In this document: piece after piece, positions 1-10,920 of the stretch
How positions within the stretch are numbered: position 1 is the stretch's first letter
Layout of the letters: every line of letters begins with the position of its first letter
Origin: Botryosphaeria dothidea
Taxonomy: Eukaryota > Ascomycota > Dothideomycetes > Botryosphaeriales > Botryosphaeriaceae
Direction: 5' to 3'
Length of the DNA stretch: 64,000 bases
Assembly (NCBI GenBank): GCA_011503125.2
Contig: WWBZ02000073.1
Coordinates: forward strand, 434,001-498,000
The notes under the pieces: generated by a model
The model's database searches: none
Told to the model about the DNA's origin: nothing
Seen by the model: only the letters and a program-made list of their open reading frames with translations
Program-made: the position numbers and the translations under genes

Positions 1-1
1 G

Positions 2-1363
2 TCAGCCTTCAAGCGCCACAGCAGGTTTGGAAGCAGCGACTCAATTCGGGAACGGGAATTCTCTGAGCCTACCATTTTTTCTTCGTCCTTCTACTCTCCC
101 ACAAAACGAAGCCAGAGTGCACGCACTGCTAGCGGTCCCGAGCTGCGAAGCTCTCCGAAAGCCATCAACAAGGAACGCTCTCAAACGGTCACCAAGCTGG
201 ATTACGGAACGCCCAGCATCGACGCTATCGCATCATCGCCCCACCTGGCAGAAGGAGAGGACACGGCTGGGCGCGCTTCACCACCGCCGGCCATTCAGAG
301 ATATCCCAAGCAGCGCGCAACAGGTCTTCGAGCGATTTCGGATGCCTTGGCTGGCACTTTGAGCGGAGGTAAGAATCCGCCGGCTTCTCCAAATAAGGAC
401 TCTCCCATGAATTCTCCTGTCCGGACTGGGTCGAGCACTCCTTCGCAAACTTCCAAAAGCTTTGACTCGGGAGAAGCCCCGCCAGACGTGCTTCGCAGCG
501 CAACAGGAAATTCTATGGCCACGACGACTAGCAGTGGACCGAAGAAGAAGACGAAAAAGGAGACCAGCGCGTACCAGAGAGGTTTGGAGAACAAGCCACC
601 ATCTGAAACAATCCCGGGCTCTGATTACAGCGGATGGATGAAGAAAAGATCTTCAAACATGATGACAACGTGGAAGACGCGGCTGTTCGTCCTGAAGGGT
701 CGGCGCCTCTCGTACTATTATTCCGAGTTTGACACGGCAGAGAAAGGTCTCATCGATATTTCGGGACACCGAGTCTTGCCAGCAAACAACGAGCGTATCA
801 CCGGGCTCCACGCAACCATAACCGGGGCAAAATCCTCGCCTACATCTCCGCACAACTCAACCTTGACCACATCAGCTCAGACAGACGCCGCCAATGAAGT
901 TGACGTGACCAACGACACGTCCGGCATGTTCATCTTCAAATTAGTGCCGCCTCGCAGTGGATTGTCCAAAGCGGTCAATTTCACGAAACCGACGGTTCAT
1001 TACTTCGCGGTGGATAATCTCCAACAGGGGCGATTGTGGATGGCTGCGCTAATGAAGGCGACGATCGACCGCGACGAAAGCAAGGAAGTCATCAGCACGT
1101 ACCAGCAGAAGACCATCTCGCTCGCCAAGGCCCGATCGATGCAGCAACGACCGCCAGCGTTGATGGGTGGAGACGAAGATGAGGAGAACGTCAATCCCGA
1201 CAAGATTGACGAAGAGGATGAAGTTGGCTTGGCGATATCGGGCCTGGAAGACGAGAAGAAAGCTGATGATGACACTCAACGATCAGGCAGTATTGGTGGC
1301 AGCGAGGCCGCCAGCAGTGCAGTGCCGGCGTCGGTGGAGAGCGAGGGCGCCAGCAAAGAGTAA
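2..1363 (+). CDS. Boi-family PH-domain protein, 3' part (5' end outside window)
   Basis: The frame is open from the first bases of the window to a TAA at 1361-1363, so this is the C-terminal 453 residues of a longer protein. A Ser/Pro-rich low-complexity stretch (about the first 200 residues) precedes a pleckstrin homology domain encoded around 625-1060, recognisable by GWMKKRS, WKTRLFVLKGRRLSYYY and the late Trp of GRLWMAALMKA. An acidic, disordered tail (DEDEENVNPD onwards) ends the protein. A C-terminal PH domain with a central insertion and this tail matches fungal Boi1/Boi2 proteins, which bind phospholipid and Cdc42/Bem1-type partners at sites of polarised growth and normally carry SH3 and SAM domains upstream. 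Those domains would lie left of the window and cannot be checked. An internal start near 347 is a non-ATG codon inside the continuous frame and is not used. Confidence 0.8.
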   Translation, partial: SAFKRHSRFGSSDSIREREFSEPTIFSSSFYSPTKRSQSARTASGPELRSSPKAINKERSQTVTKLDYGTPSIDAIASSPHLAEGEDTAGRASPPPAIQRYPKQRATGLRAISDALAGTLSGGKNPPASPNKDSPMNSPVRTGSSTPSQTSKSFDSGEAPPDVLRSATGNSMATTTSSGPKKKTKKETSAYQRGLENKPPSETIPGSDYSGWMKKRSSNMMTTWKTRLFVLKGRRLSYYYSEFDTAEKGLIDISGHRVLPANNERITGLHATITGAKSSPTSPHNSTLTTSAQTDAANEVDVTNDTSGMFIFKLVPPRSGLSKAVNFTKPTVHYFAVDNLQQGRLWMAALMKATIDRDESKEVISTYQQKTISLAKARSMQQRPPALMGGDEDEENVNPDKIDEEDEVGLAISGLEDEKKADDDTQRSGSIGGSEAASSAVPASVESEGASKE

Positions 1364-4300
1364 TCGATTTAAAGATGTCGCCTGCTGGTTGGGAGATCAT
1401 CCTACTCCAATATAGCAAGGATTCCTTCTCTTTATACTCTTTTCCTTTTGATCATGGTAAACCACCCTCCGTCAGTTTCTTTTGTTGCTTTCGGGACATC
1501 TTTAGGTTCAGTGGGAAATTTTTTCAGGGGGAGCCCCTGCACGCGCGCGCGTTTGCTTTGCAGCAGCATTATTTGCTTGGCTGCAGAAAGTCAAGTCCAA
1601 TGACGACCGACTAGTCTTTTCTCTTTTCCTTTTTGATCCCTCGAACTGGATCATATTCAGTTGCTTTCCACTAGCATTTCTGGACGACGGTTATGAAAGT
1701 TGGTCTTGCGGATTTTCTCTTTTTTTGGTGGTATCGGAACCAGTGCCCCCTCTCCTCTTAAGGCTTTTTACAGTACAGTGCTTTCTTTTTCCGTCTGATC
1801 TTTCTCCAGCCTCGCTTTTTCGTATCTTTCTATATCCGAAAAGCGGATCGACAGATTTCCTTTTTAGTGTTTAGTTCCGGGTCTTCAGCCCATAGGTACC
1901 TTTTCGTTGGAGTACTCAGCGTAATACAGAGCGGCTGTCTATTGTTGGACACAGTGAATTGGTGGACCCTGATGCTATGAGTGACGGTGCGGCGAATAGA
2001 AATGGAAAAAAAGAGTGGTGTGCAAGGCAAGTCGAGGTCAGTCCGAAAGGCATTGCAACGGAACGGCCATGTCCAATGATGCATACAGAGTCTGCGTTTG
2101 CTGACAATGCTGATGAGTTGATGTGCGGGTGAAGACAGATTGAGTAAGAGCGCTGCAATGGTCTCGTGTCTGGTCGCCATGCCTTCTCTCCGATGGCGGA
2201 AGAGAAGCTGTCACATTTTGATCTCGACATGCAGGTTTGAGATGGAGGTGCGTCCTCACGACATAAGCAGGCGAGGATCCAGGTTCTATGCTAGCGATTA
2301 TCTCGATTTGAGAAGCGTACCTCGTACTACTGCTGCATCCGCTCGGGCGTGCCGAGGGACAAGGGCACCGGAAGAATAACGTCACAGCAAGCGGAATCCC
2401 TGCAGGGTCGTGCATAAGGCTTGTATGGAGCGAGTGCGGCTAACCCGCTTGCCGAGGTGGTTGCAGGATGGGTGGCTTGGGGTTGCTGCACCGCGCAGGC
2501 GCTGACCGGTAATATAAATAAACTTGCATCGGCGCAATGCGGGCGCCAGGATTGCAGGACGCGTCTTTCTGCCGGGGATCGAGGGAAATCTGGAATCTTG
2601 ATCACATCATCAGCAGCAGGGAGCCGGAAGGCAGGAGAGCGAAGGCGTCGCGGAAGTGAGATCGCATCGGGCGGGCATGGCACACACCCTCCCTGCCCCC
2701 TACCGCGAACCCACACCCTCCCAAGAAGCTGCTGCAGGGTCCGGTCAGCACGCAGCACGCCGGTCTAGGTCTTTCTCTTTCTTGCCTCCCCACCTTTCGA
2801 GAAAAAGAGATGCACACCATCCTGCTTGCGTGCGTGCCGAAAATGAGCCAGTCAGTTCCGCCTCGCCTCGACTTATCCATCCTGCACGCTGCACATGCAC
2901 GCCCGCCAATCTCATCACGCCGCACAGAAAACGGTAGCTAGGTATGTACTTCGTGCTCTCGTTCCAGCCACTGTCCGCACATCCCGGCCGTGATCTTAGC
3001 CTTCCCCATCTTCCCTTCTTGGCCTTTGCCTGTTCCAAACGGCTCTCCACCATGACGCATGCGTCATCGGAGGCGCCCAATTCCTCTTCCCTTCGGAACC
3101 GCATTATCTGTGCATCTCGATAGCGACATTCCCATCGACGATGCACGAATGAGAAGACCATTCGGCACGGCAGCAGCCAACCAGGCGTCGCACAAAAAGG
3201 GCAGGATTGGATGACCATGCAGGTAGCCATGCGGCGCTCATGCGTTTTTGCCTCGCAACAAAGAAATAAAATGTGATAGAAAAGCTGGAGAGCGAGCAGC
3301 CTGGGTTCACAGCATGAAGATTCGCATCACCTCGTATCTGCCACCTTTCTCTCTCCCTCACATACCCCATCAGTCAATTGTTGCACCACCTCCCCGCCGG
3401 GACTCCCAGCACGCCGGGCAGGAAACCGGGGCGACACCGCAATCCTGAAGAGTCAGGCAACCAGCACAGGACGAACGAGAAAAGCAGGGCGGAGCGAGCT
3501 CTGTGTAACCAGCGTGCTGTACCTCACTCAGGTGGAAAGAGAAAAAAAATTGGCCCCACACACACGACGACGAAGGGAAAGCCCGTCAGCCAGGAATTTT
3601 TCTGCGAAAGCCGCGCCGAACACCTCCTCATCAGTCCTCTCCCTCCCCCCCCCCCCCCGCCCCCCCGGGGATTTTCCCGCTCTCACGCATACGCCTTGCA
3701 CACGCGACAGCGGCCTGGGGAAAAAAAAATGACTGATGCGAACGCCTTGCACACGCAACCCGCTTTCCCGTCGCACACGGCACAGCACGAGCACAGCACG
3801 CTATGCCCGCTGCGAACACCCAGACCACACGCGGCACGGCAGATTGACAAACAGTCAGAAAAAAAAAACAGCAAAGACAACACGGAAAGGTGGAGTGCAG
3901 AAAACAAGCGGCGCTAGGTTCGACGGGACGGGATGACGGCAGCGGGGGTGCTGTCGAAAAAAAGAGAGAACACCACGGACAAAAGGCCCATCGCTACCTG
4001 CCTACATCATCGATCGCAGCATACTCGATGTTTTTTGACAATATGCGATTCATGGTGGAGGGGGAGCTTGCGCGATTGATGGCACGGCTGCTTCGCTCCG
4101 AGCCGAGAGACTCTAAAACTGACGCAGAACGGAGAAGCATAATAGTGAACGTGGGTTGTCGTTTGCGTTGCTGTGTCTGATCTCGCGATCGGCCGCCCGT
4201 CCAACCTTCTTCCCATCGTTCACGCTAGCGGGACGGAACCACTGGCGGGCATGGAAGAAGGAGAAGGGAGGGATGCCCAGACGTGTTCGTCCGCGGCGAC

Positions 4301-4975
4301 ATCTCCGGCCGCTGGCTTGTGAATGAGTAGGGTTGGTGATGGGTAGTAGGGCCGGTTGCCGAATCGGCCAACCCATCCGCGCCTCTTTTTTTTGTTTCTG
4401 CCTTGCTGCCTTGTTGAAGCCGTGTCTTTTCTTTCCCGCTCGTCCATCGTCGGCAACGCGGAGTCAAATACCGATCGCGAAAAGATCCGGCCTCGCTGGA
4501 AATTGACCCGAGACGGGCTTCGTTCTGGACCCTGGGGATGAGGTCAGAGGCAGGTTAGCCGCGCTAACGACAAGAGCTCAACTCAGGCTTTCCCGACGCC
4601 GTGTCCAATTGGCTGCGCGCGGAGCTCTCGCGGAGCTTTGGGGCGGTTGTGGGGACCCCGCGGCGGGACAGCACGGTGCGAGGAGAGGGGGAGGGGCAAA
4701 GGTTGGAGATGAACAACAAGAGGGCAAGGCAGATATTTGTATCGAGCTGGCTCGGCCCTCGACGCGCGCGCGGGAGCTCAATTCAAGGCTCTTCTTCTTC
4801 GGTTTCTGTGTCCGTTCGTCGTGATTCCCCGTTCCCATCTATCCATTGTTTTTCTGTTCTCACTTCGACGTCACTCTCCACCCCTTCCCCGGATCCCCGC
4901 CATCTCCAACCCCCCCCCCCCCCCAATCCCGGCCAATACCACCGTCTCCGAAGAACCGGGGGAGAAAAAGAGAGG
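1364..4975. other. Intergenic region and leader upstream of the rhamnose dehydrogenase-like gene
   Basis: No supportable gene in 3.6 kb. The first part after the Boi stop is T/C-rich 3' flank. From about 2.3 kb the sequence is GC-richer, with many short unrelated open frames on both strands and no recognisable domain. Homopolymer C runs lie at 3645-3658 and 4911-4924, and several A runs lie at 3540-3870. The last few hundred bases are pyrimidine-rich and presumably hold the promoter and 5' leader of the downstream SDR gene. Confidence 0.6.
3641..3670. repeat. Poly(C) tract
   Basis: A run of 14 C, one G, then 7 C and 4 G. It is a simple-sequence tract in non-coding DNA; length is likely to vary or be miscalled in sequencing. 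Confidence 0.85.
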
Positions 4976-5872
4976 ATGACGACCCAACTCCTCGTCAACA
5001 AGGTCGCCGCCATCACCGGCGGCGCCACGGGCATCGGCCGCGCCATCGCCCTCGAGTACCTGCGCCAGGGCGCCAAGGTCGCCATCAACCACCTCGGCGA
5101 CGAGAAGTCGGCGGTGCAGTTCGAGCAGATGCTCGCGGAGAAGCCGGCCGACGGCCAGCTAATCGCGGTGCCGGGCGACATCTCGAAGCCCGAGACGGCG
5201 AAGCGGCTGGTCGACGAGACGGTGGGCGCGTTCGGGCGGCTGGACGTGTTCGTGAGCAACGCGGGCGTGTGCCGGTTTGCGGATTTCCTGGAGTGCGTGT
5301 TTTTTTTCTCCCCCTGTCGAGAAATGCAGTCGTTGACGTGTATGTGCGCTGCAGCCTCGACACGGAGCACTGGGAGTTTACGCTCAACACCAACCTCGGC
5401 GGCGCCTTCCACGCGACGCAGGCCGCCGCGCGCCAGATGGCGGCGCAGGGTCGCGGCGGCTCCATCATCGGCATCTCGTCCATCAGCGCGCTCGTCGGCG
5501 GCGGCCGCCAGGCCCACTACACGCCCACCAAGGCCGGCGTGCTCAGCCTGATGCAGTCGTGCGCCTGCGCCCTCGGCAAGTACAACATCCGCTGCAACGC
5601 CCTGCTGCCCGGCACCATCCGCACCCAGCTCAACGACGCCGACCTGGCGGATCCGGAGAAGAAGGCGTATATGGAGGGCAGGATACCGCTGGGGAGGACG
5701 GGCGAGCCGGCGGATTTGGCGGGGCCGGCGGTGTTTTTGGCGAGCGATTTGAGCAAGTATGTGGTGAGTATCGTCCTCCCTTTTCTCTGGATGTGGAGTG
5801 TTTCTGACGTGAATTGGATAGAATGGCGCACAATTGCTGGTGGACGGTGGTCTTTTTGTCAACCTCCAATAG
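4976..5872 (+). CDS. lraA: L-rhamnose-1-dehydrogenase-like short-chain dehydrogenase
   Basis: Exons 4976-5292, 5355-5763 and 5822-5872 give 258 aa. Intron 1 (62 nt) has a gtgcgt donor; intron 2 (58 nt) has gtgagt. The product is a classical SDR: NAD(P)-binding TGGATGIG near residue 14, SNAG mid-protein, a catalytic serine in GISSISALVGG and the YxxxK pair in HYTPTKAG. The closing segment GAQLLVDGGLFVNLQ and the SALVGG/HYTPTKAG block strongly resemble, from memory, yeast LRA1/fungal lraA, which oxidises L-rhamnose to L-rhamnono-1,4-lactone with NAD(P)+. The tail-to-tail neighbour is a lactonase-type amidohydrolase only 83 bp away, which supports this assignment. The ATG at 4976 opens the Rossmann fold at the usual distance. 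Substrate is inferred; L-fucose or another aldose remains possible. Confidence 0.82.
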
Positions 5873-5955
5873 ACAATGTAGAATTCAAATCAAATATTAC
5901 CAGGTTTGCGAATGAAAGAAAAATAATTAAAGGTCTATTACGTGAAGAAAGCCAT

Positions 5956-7149
5956 TCATGCCTTTGGAGGAGTCAGCCGATACGCTTCCACGGCCGTCCC
6001 GTACCAAACGCGGTCCCTTTGCTCGTCCGTCAGACCGTATACATCCAGAATCTTCTCCACGACGGCCTTCCAACTCGTCCAAGACAGCTGCTCCCCCGGT
6101 CCGCGCACGTTGCAGACAGGCCAGTCACTGCCAAACATGATGCGCTCCGGCGGGAAGGACTGGAACAGCTTGTCCAGCCACGGCCTCATGCGTTCGACCA
6201 CGCGCTCCGGCGTCCACGGCGCCGCCGGGTCCTGGTCGGCAATCTCAGAGAAAGCGCCGGAGAGCTTCATGTAGGTGTGCGGCGACTTGCCGGCGCGCTC
6301 GACGGCGGCGCTCCAGCGGTCGAAGGCGTCGAGCTGCTCGGGCGAGGTCGGATGCTGCTCCATGTCGGGCTTGCAGAGGTGGTCTGCCAATCAGCCATCA
6401 GCAAAAAAAACAACCCCCCCCCCAATGTCACCACCACCACAAGAGCGAGGAGAAGAAAACCACTCACTCAACACAAACCGCACCGCCTCCCCCTCCTCCC
6501 GCCCGCCGTTCACCCTCTCCCCCACCTCCACTGCCCGCTCCACCTGCCACACCCCGCCGCCCCGCGCATCCACGCCGACGTCGAAGCACCACCCCCGCCG
6601 CCCCAGCTCCCTCAACGCCCCGACCCACGCCTCGCTCCCCACGACCGCGTCGAACCGCGCGCGCCCCCGGAGCCCCTGCACGAGGAACCGGAACCCCCGC
6701 ACCCGCGCCCACGTCTGCGCGCCCGCCACCTCCTCCGCCCGCGCGAGGTACGTCCGCAGCGCGTCGACGCCGCCGTCCACCGGCGCCCACGGCACGAGGC
6801 CCCACAGCACGGCGCCGTCGCCCGGCGCGAAGGCCTCGCCGGCGGCGGGCGTGCCGGTGACGAGGCGGCGCAGCCAGGCGATCTCGTCGAGGGGCTGGGC
6901 GGCGCGGGCGAGGACGTCTTGGGCGTCGGAGGGGGCGAGGGTGCGGTCGGTTTCGACGTAGACGGCGCCGCGGAGGGGAGAAGAGGGCGAGGGAGGGAGC
7001 GGGGTGGCGGTGGCGGCGGAGTAGTCGGAGAGGGAGTGTTGTTTTGTGAGCGGGCCGCCGGGGGCCATCCAGGCGTGGCCGGCTGGGGTGGTGGAGGTGT
7101 GCGGCCAGAGGTGGATGTGGGAGTCGAGGATGCGGGGCGGTGGGGGCAT
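5956..7149 (-). CDS. lraB: Amidohydrolase-family sugar lactonase (probable L-rhamnono-gamma-lactonase)
   Basis: Two exons (7149-6468, 6383-5956) joined over an 84-nt intron, gtgagt to cag, give 369 aa. The product is an amidohydrolase_2 (TIM-barrel) protein: metal-binding HxH in DSHIHLWP close to the N-terminus, VLNHLCKPD formed exactly across the splice, and MFGSDWPV near the C-terminus carrying the catalytic Asp. This family includes L-rhamnono- and L-fucono-lactonases, which hydrolyse the lactone made by the sugar dehydrogenase to the aldonic acid. It is convergent with the rhamnose dehydrogenase-like SDR and divergent from a 2-keto-3-deoxy-acid aldolase, which fits LRA2/lraB. The intron contains a C run near 6414-6423. 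The exact sugar is inferred from the cluster, not from active-site residues. Confidence 0.78.
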
Positions 7150-9106
7150 GGCTGTGGTTTTTGGTTGCTTCTTCTTTCTGTGTGTTCTTCTTCTTTTTCG
7201 TTTCGTGGTGTGGAGGTTGTGAGGTTGGACGGCGGCGGGCTCTTGTGTTTGGCTTGGTGTGGGAGATATTCGAGTTCGGTTGGAGGTATTTCGAGGTCTG
7301 ATGGTTTTGCGGAGAGAAGAATGCGGAGATGAGATGGCTAAATGGGAGAGAGAGAGAGGGTTAGTGGACGCCGGGGCAATGCTAACACGAGCTCTCGCAG
7401 AAGACCAGTCAAAGCATAGCAGTCGAAAGAATCAATATTGTACGAAAGTAGCAAGCAGCCGCATGGAATTGGGGGGAAAGGCCTATTGGAAGCTTCGCAA
7501 TTGTCAGAGGACAGCAAGGTCTCCAGGGAAATCTTAGCCCGTCTGCGTTCTGCCCCTCCCCCTCCATGTTCAAGGTCTTGGCTCTCGACGTCCGCTCCCC
7601 TGCATCCATCCCACGCGTGCTACAACACTATGCATTGCTGCTGCCATTGAGACACCTCGTCGTCACACCCGGGCTTAGGGCTGCCAGGGCGCGCAAGGGC
7701 AACGACCGCTTCGCTCAATTCTTCCTTTCACAGCGCCGGAACCCCCACCGCGAAGAAACGTCATCTCATCCCACCGCGGAGCGTGGGCGTGGGCTGCGGT
7801 CTCGCCCCGGAAAAGCTTCCTCGTCTCAAATCCCAAGCAAAAACCCATGGCGGGGTAAAAGGGCCAGAGCCCGAACAAATCCAAGACAAAATGACGCAGC
7901 GGGCGGGGGGCGGGAACGACAACAACCAAGAAAAAAAAAAGTCCCACAGCGGGGCGGGCGAGGAAGGCGCAGCCCCCCAACAACGCCCAACAACGACACA
8001 GCGAACGTGCCGGACATAACGCGGTCTCGGAGCCAACTCCTGTGCGGAGGGAAGGGAAAGCGACGCGGTGTTCTCCATGCCAGCGGCGCGTCCACACGAC
8101 TCGCGGCTCGTTCGCTCGGAGACGCCACACCGAGAGAAGCAGCGAAAAAGGGACCACAAGGTGGCAGGGAAGAAGGCGGCGTGACATTTTAGCGCTACGA
8201 CTGCTTAATGCTAACGCAAGTCATGCCTGTCTCTCCGTTCGCCGAACAGTACGGACGAGGCGCTGCGCCAGCGTCGCTCAATCTAACCCTTCTTCTCCGG
8301 TCCAGCAAAGTGAGTAAGCACTGTCCAGTTCCTCTTCCTTCGCGATCCCCGAGAAGGATGGGAATTAAGGGACGCCATCGAATTGATCGCGAAGGGGGAT
8401 TTGGGGGCCAGAAGGCACGCAAAGATGAAATCCCGATCTGCCGCTTATCGTGATCTCTTTGCCATTCCTGTGGCGCGAAAAGGTAGGAACTCCGAGCTCT
8501 GCATATCGCAGAAGGAGAGGTTATGAAATCCCTTGCACATTTCTTTCGCGTCCGGACGGCTTGTCGCGCCCTTGTTTTCCATTTCCCGTGGTTTTCGACC
8601 TTTGCTCCCACTCGCTGCAATCGGCACGATGTGGTGCCGAAGCCGCACTCGCCGAAGGGAAGCAGATGCCGAGCGCGATGACGCTACTCGCTCGACTTGC
8701 ACCGAGACCTGCCCCTCCGCGCGCTGCGTGTGGGGTGGTTGCGGGTTCAGCGCTTCCCCTCACCCCTCCGCGTCGTCTCACCCCATGGGTCTCCAGGGCT
8801 TTTGAATGGGCCGTGGGACGAAGCACGCGGACCGGCTACCGGCTAACGTGCCCCCATTGCCGAACGAGAGACACGTTTGTCGCGAGAACGGCGACCCGGC
8901 AAACGGACGCGCCTGCTACGGGACCGGTGTCGGGAACGGAAGGGAGATGACGCGCTCTCTTTAAATATTTGTTCTTGGAGAAGGAGGGGCGCGGGGTGGA
9001 TCAAAAAACACGTAGACGTCTTTCTACACCTTTTCAATCGTCAACATAGATTTCTCTTGTGTCTAGACATAGACCTGCTTTGTTGGTATCGACACCAGCC
9101 TTCATC
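7150..9106. promoter_or_regulatory. Divergent intergenic region between lactonase and aldolase genes
   Basis: About 2 kb with no credible gene. Open frames here (for example 7566-8192 and 8450-8950) have no recognisable domain and lie in Arg/Pro-rich GC-driven sequence. Its position between two divergent pathway genes makes it a likely shared control region for sugar-acid catabolism. Short G-rich motifs that would suit CreA occur (for example around 8728), but they are too common here to claim a site. Confidence 0.5.
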
Positions 9107-10920
9107 ATGGTTTCCTCTCCGCCCAAGGGCATCTACGTGCCTGTAAGTGAACCGCTGCTCTCGAGAGCACGCGACACCTCCGCGCAAACAGCGAACCCTC
9201 AGCCCTCCAAGAACCAATTGAGCGGAAGAACCTACCACAATCACTGACGCCTCTCCCTTCACCCAGGTCCCCACCTTCTTCGCCTCCAAGACCGCCTCCA
9301 ACTACAACCCCACCAGCCCGCCCGTCGACGTGGTGACGCAGTCCGCCCACGCCGTCTACCTCGCAAAGGCCGGCATCCGCGGTCTCGTCATCCTCGGCTC
9401 CACGGGCGAGGCCGTGCACATCACGTCCGAGGAGCGGCGCGCGGTGCTCAGCGGCGTGCGTGCCGAGCTGACCAAGGCCGGCTTCGCCGACTACCCCATC
9501 GTCGCCGGCACCGCCACGCAGAGCATCGACGAGACGGTCCAGCAGCTGAAGGAAGCCCAGGAGGCCGGTGCCCAGTGGGGCATGGTGCTCGCTCCCGGAT
9601 ACTTCGCCGGCGCCGTGTCGCAGGACGGCATCGTCACTTGGTTCGAGGCCGTTGCGGATCGGAGCCCGATTCCTGTGCTTGTGTGAGTGCAAAACATGAT
9701 CCCTCTTTTTTTTCCTCCCCCCTTTTCTGGTACGGAGGCTGGAAGATGTCGGTGGGAGAAGAGGCAAAAGACAGAAGGGAAAGCCCATGGTATCATCAAA
9801 AGCTCGGTACGACCGGAGTCGAAGTATCCGTCCAGAATGGGACGTTGAAATGACGACACATGTCGATCATACATACTCCCGGGTGAACTGCTTCGGCTGC
9901 GGGGATGCCGTCCTTTTTTTTTCTTTTTCTGCAGGCATGTGCATGCCAAATGCCGTTCCTTGCAGGGAAAAAAAAAAGGAAACAAGAGCCTGAAAAGAAG
10001 ACCCTGAAAAGCCTCCGGGCAATCAGTTGGGGAACAAACGAACCAACGAACGTCCACGGGGAACCTCGAGATGTACATCCGTACGGGTCTGGATCGTCCT
10101 ACCCCCCCTGGTCTCTCTCACTCTTTCTCTTTCTGGCATGCTGCATTTGCCATAGCCCGGGAGAATGATATGCCTCGAATTCTTCACACCTGCATACGTA
10201 GGAAACTGCATGCTGCAGGTCCCAATGGAAGGGAAGGAAGGCACATGCAGCACCCTAATGCACGATCAAAGCCCCATGTGGCCTGAAGAAAGAGAGCAGA
10301 AAGTGGCGTCATGGCGGTTAGGGGGAGAGAACAGAAGACGTGCTTTTTTTTTTCAGTGCCTGTTGCTAATCAGCTCTTTTTTCTTGCCATGCAGTTACCA
10401 CTACCCCGGCGTCTCCAACAACATCGCCATCGCCCCGGAGACGATGATCAAGCTGGCGCAACACCCCAATATCGTCGGCTGCAAGCTGTCTCACGGCAAT
10501 CTCGACGACCTCGGCCTCATTGCCCTGTCGCCCAAGGTGGACCACCAGAAGTTCCGCACCTTCACGGGCCTTGGCCAGGTGCTGCTTCCGGTGCTGACGC
10601 TCAACGGCGCCGGTGCCATCGATGGCCTCGCGTCCATGTTCCCCAAGACGGTGGTCCGCATCTTCAACTTGTTCGAGAAGGACTCGCTGGCAGCGCTGAC
10701 GGAGCTGCGGGTGCTGCAGCAGAAGGTGGCCGCTGGCGAGAAGATGGTGGGCAAATGGGGCGTCATCGGAGTCAAGGAGGGCATCTCGCGGCTGCGTGGC
10801 TTCGGCGACCGGGACGGCGGCAGAGTGCCGCTGCAAGGCGGTTACCCTGCAGGCGATGCCGAGTGGGCAAAGTGGACGGGCGTGCTGGATGAGCTGGAGG
10901 CCGTCGAGAAGTCCCTGTGA
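9107..10920 (+). CDS. DHDPS/N-acetylneuraminate lyase-family aldolase (probable 2-keto-3-deoxy sugar acid aldolase)
   Basis: Exons 9107-9142, 9267-9682 and 10395-10920 give 325 aa. The first exon encodes only 12 residues; the second intron is 712 nt, far longer than others here. Family marks are GSTGE (phosphate/carboxylate loop), the catalytic tyrosine in YHYPGVSN, created by the second splice, and the Schiff-base lysine in GCKLSHGN. The family forms a Schiff base with pyruvate and cleaves or condenses 2-keto-3-deoxy acids. Next to an L-rhamnose dehydrogenase-like gene and a lactonase, the likely role is cleavage of L-2-keto-3-deoxyrhamnonate to pyruvate and L-lactaldehyde. Fungal relatives also act on galacturonate- or fucose-derived keto acids or 4-hydroxy-2-oxoglutarate, so the substrate is inference. 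It is not a lysine-pathway enzyme, since fungi use the aminoadipate route. Confidence 0.8.

Noticed and set aside
1620..1660. GATCC-CTCGAAC-TGGATC stem near 1626-1645, T-arm-like
   Set aside because: Loop length and bases do not fit a tRNA T loop and no acceptor or D arm is found around it.
4846..7332. An 828-codon plus-strand open frame spanning the SDR and the lactonase region
   Set aside because: It reads SDR exon 2 in the right frame but then runs through an intron and antisense to the lactonase; composition after 5800 is Arg/Pro-rich shadow. The spliced SDR with its conserved C-terminus is far better.
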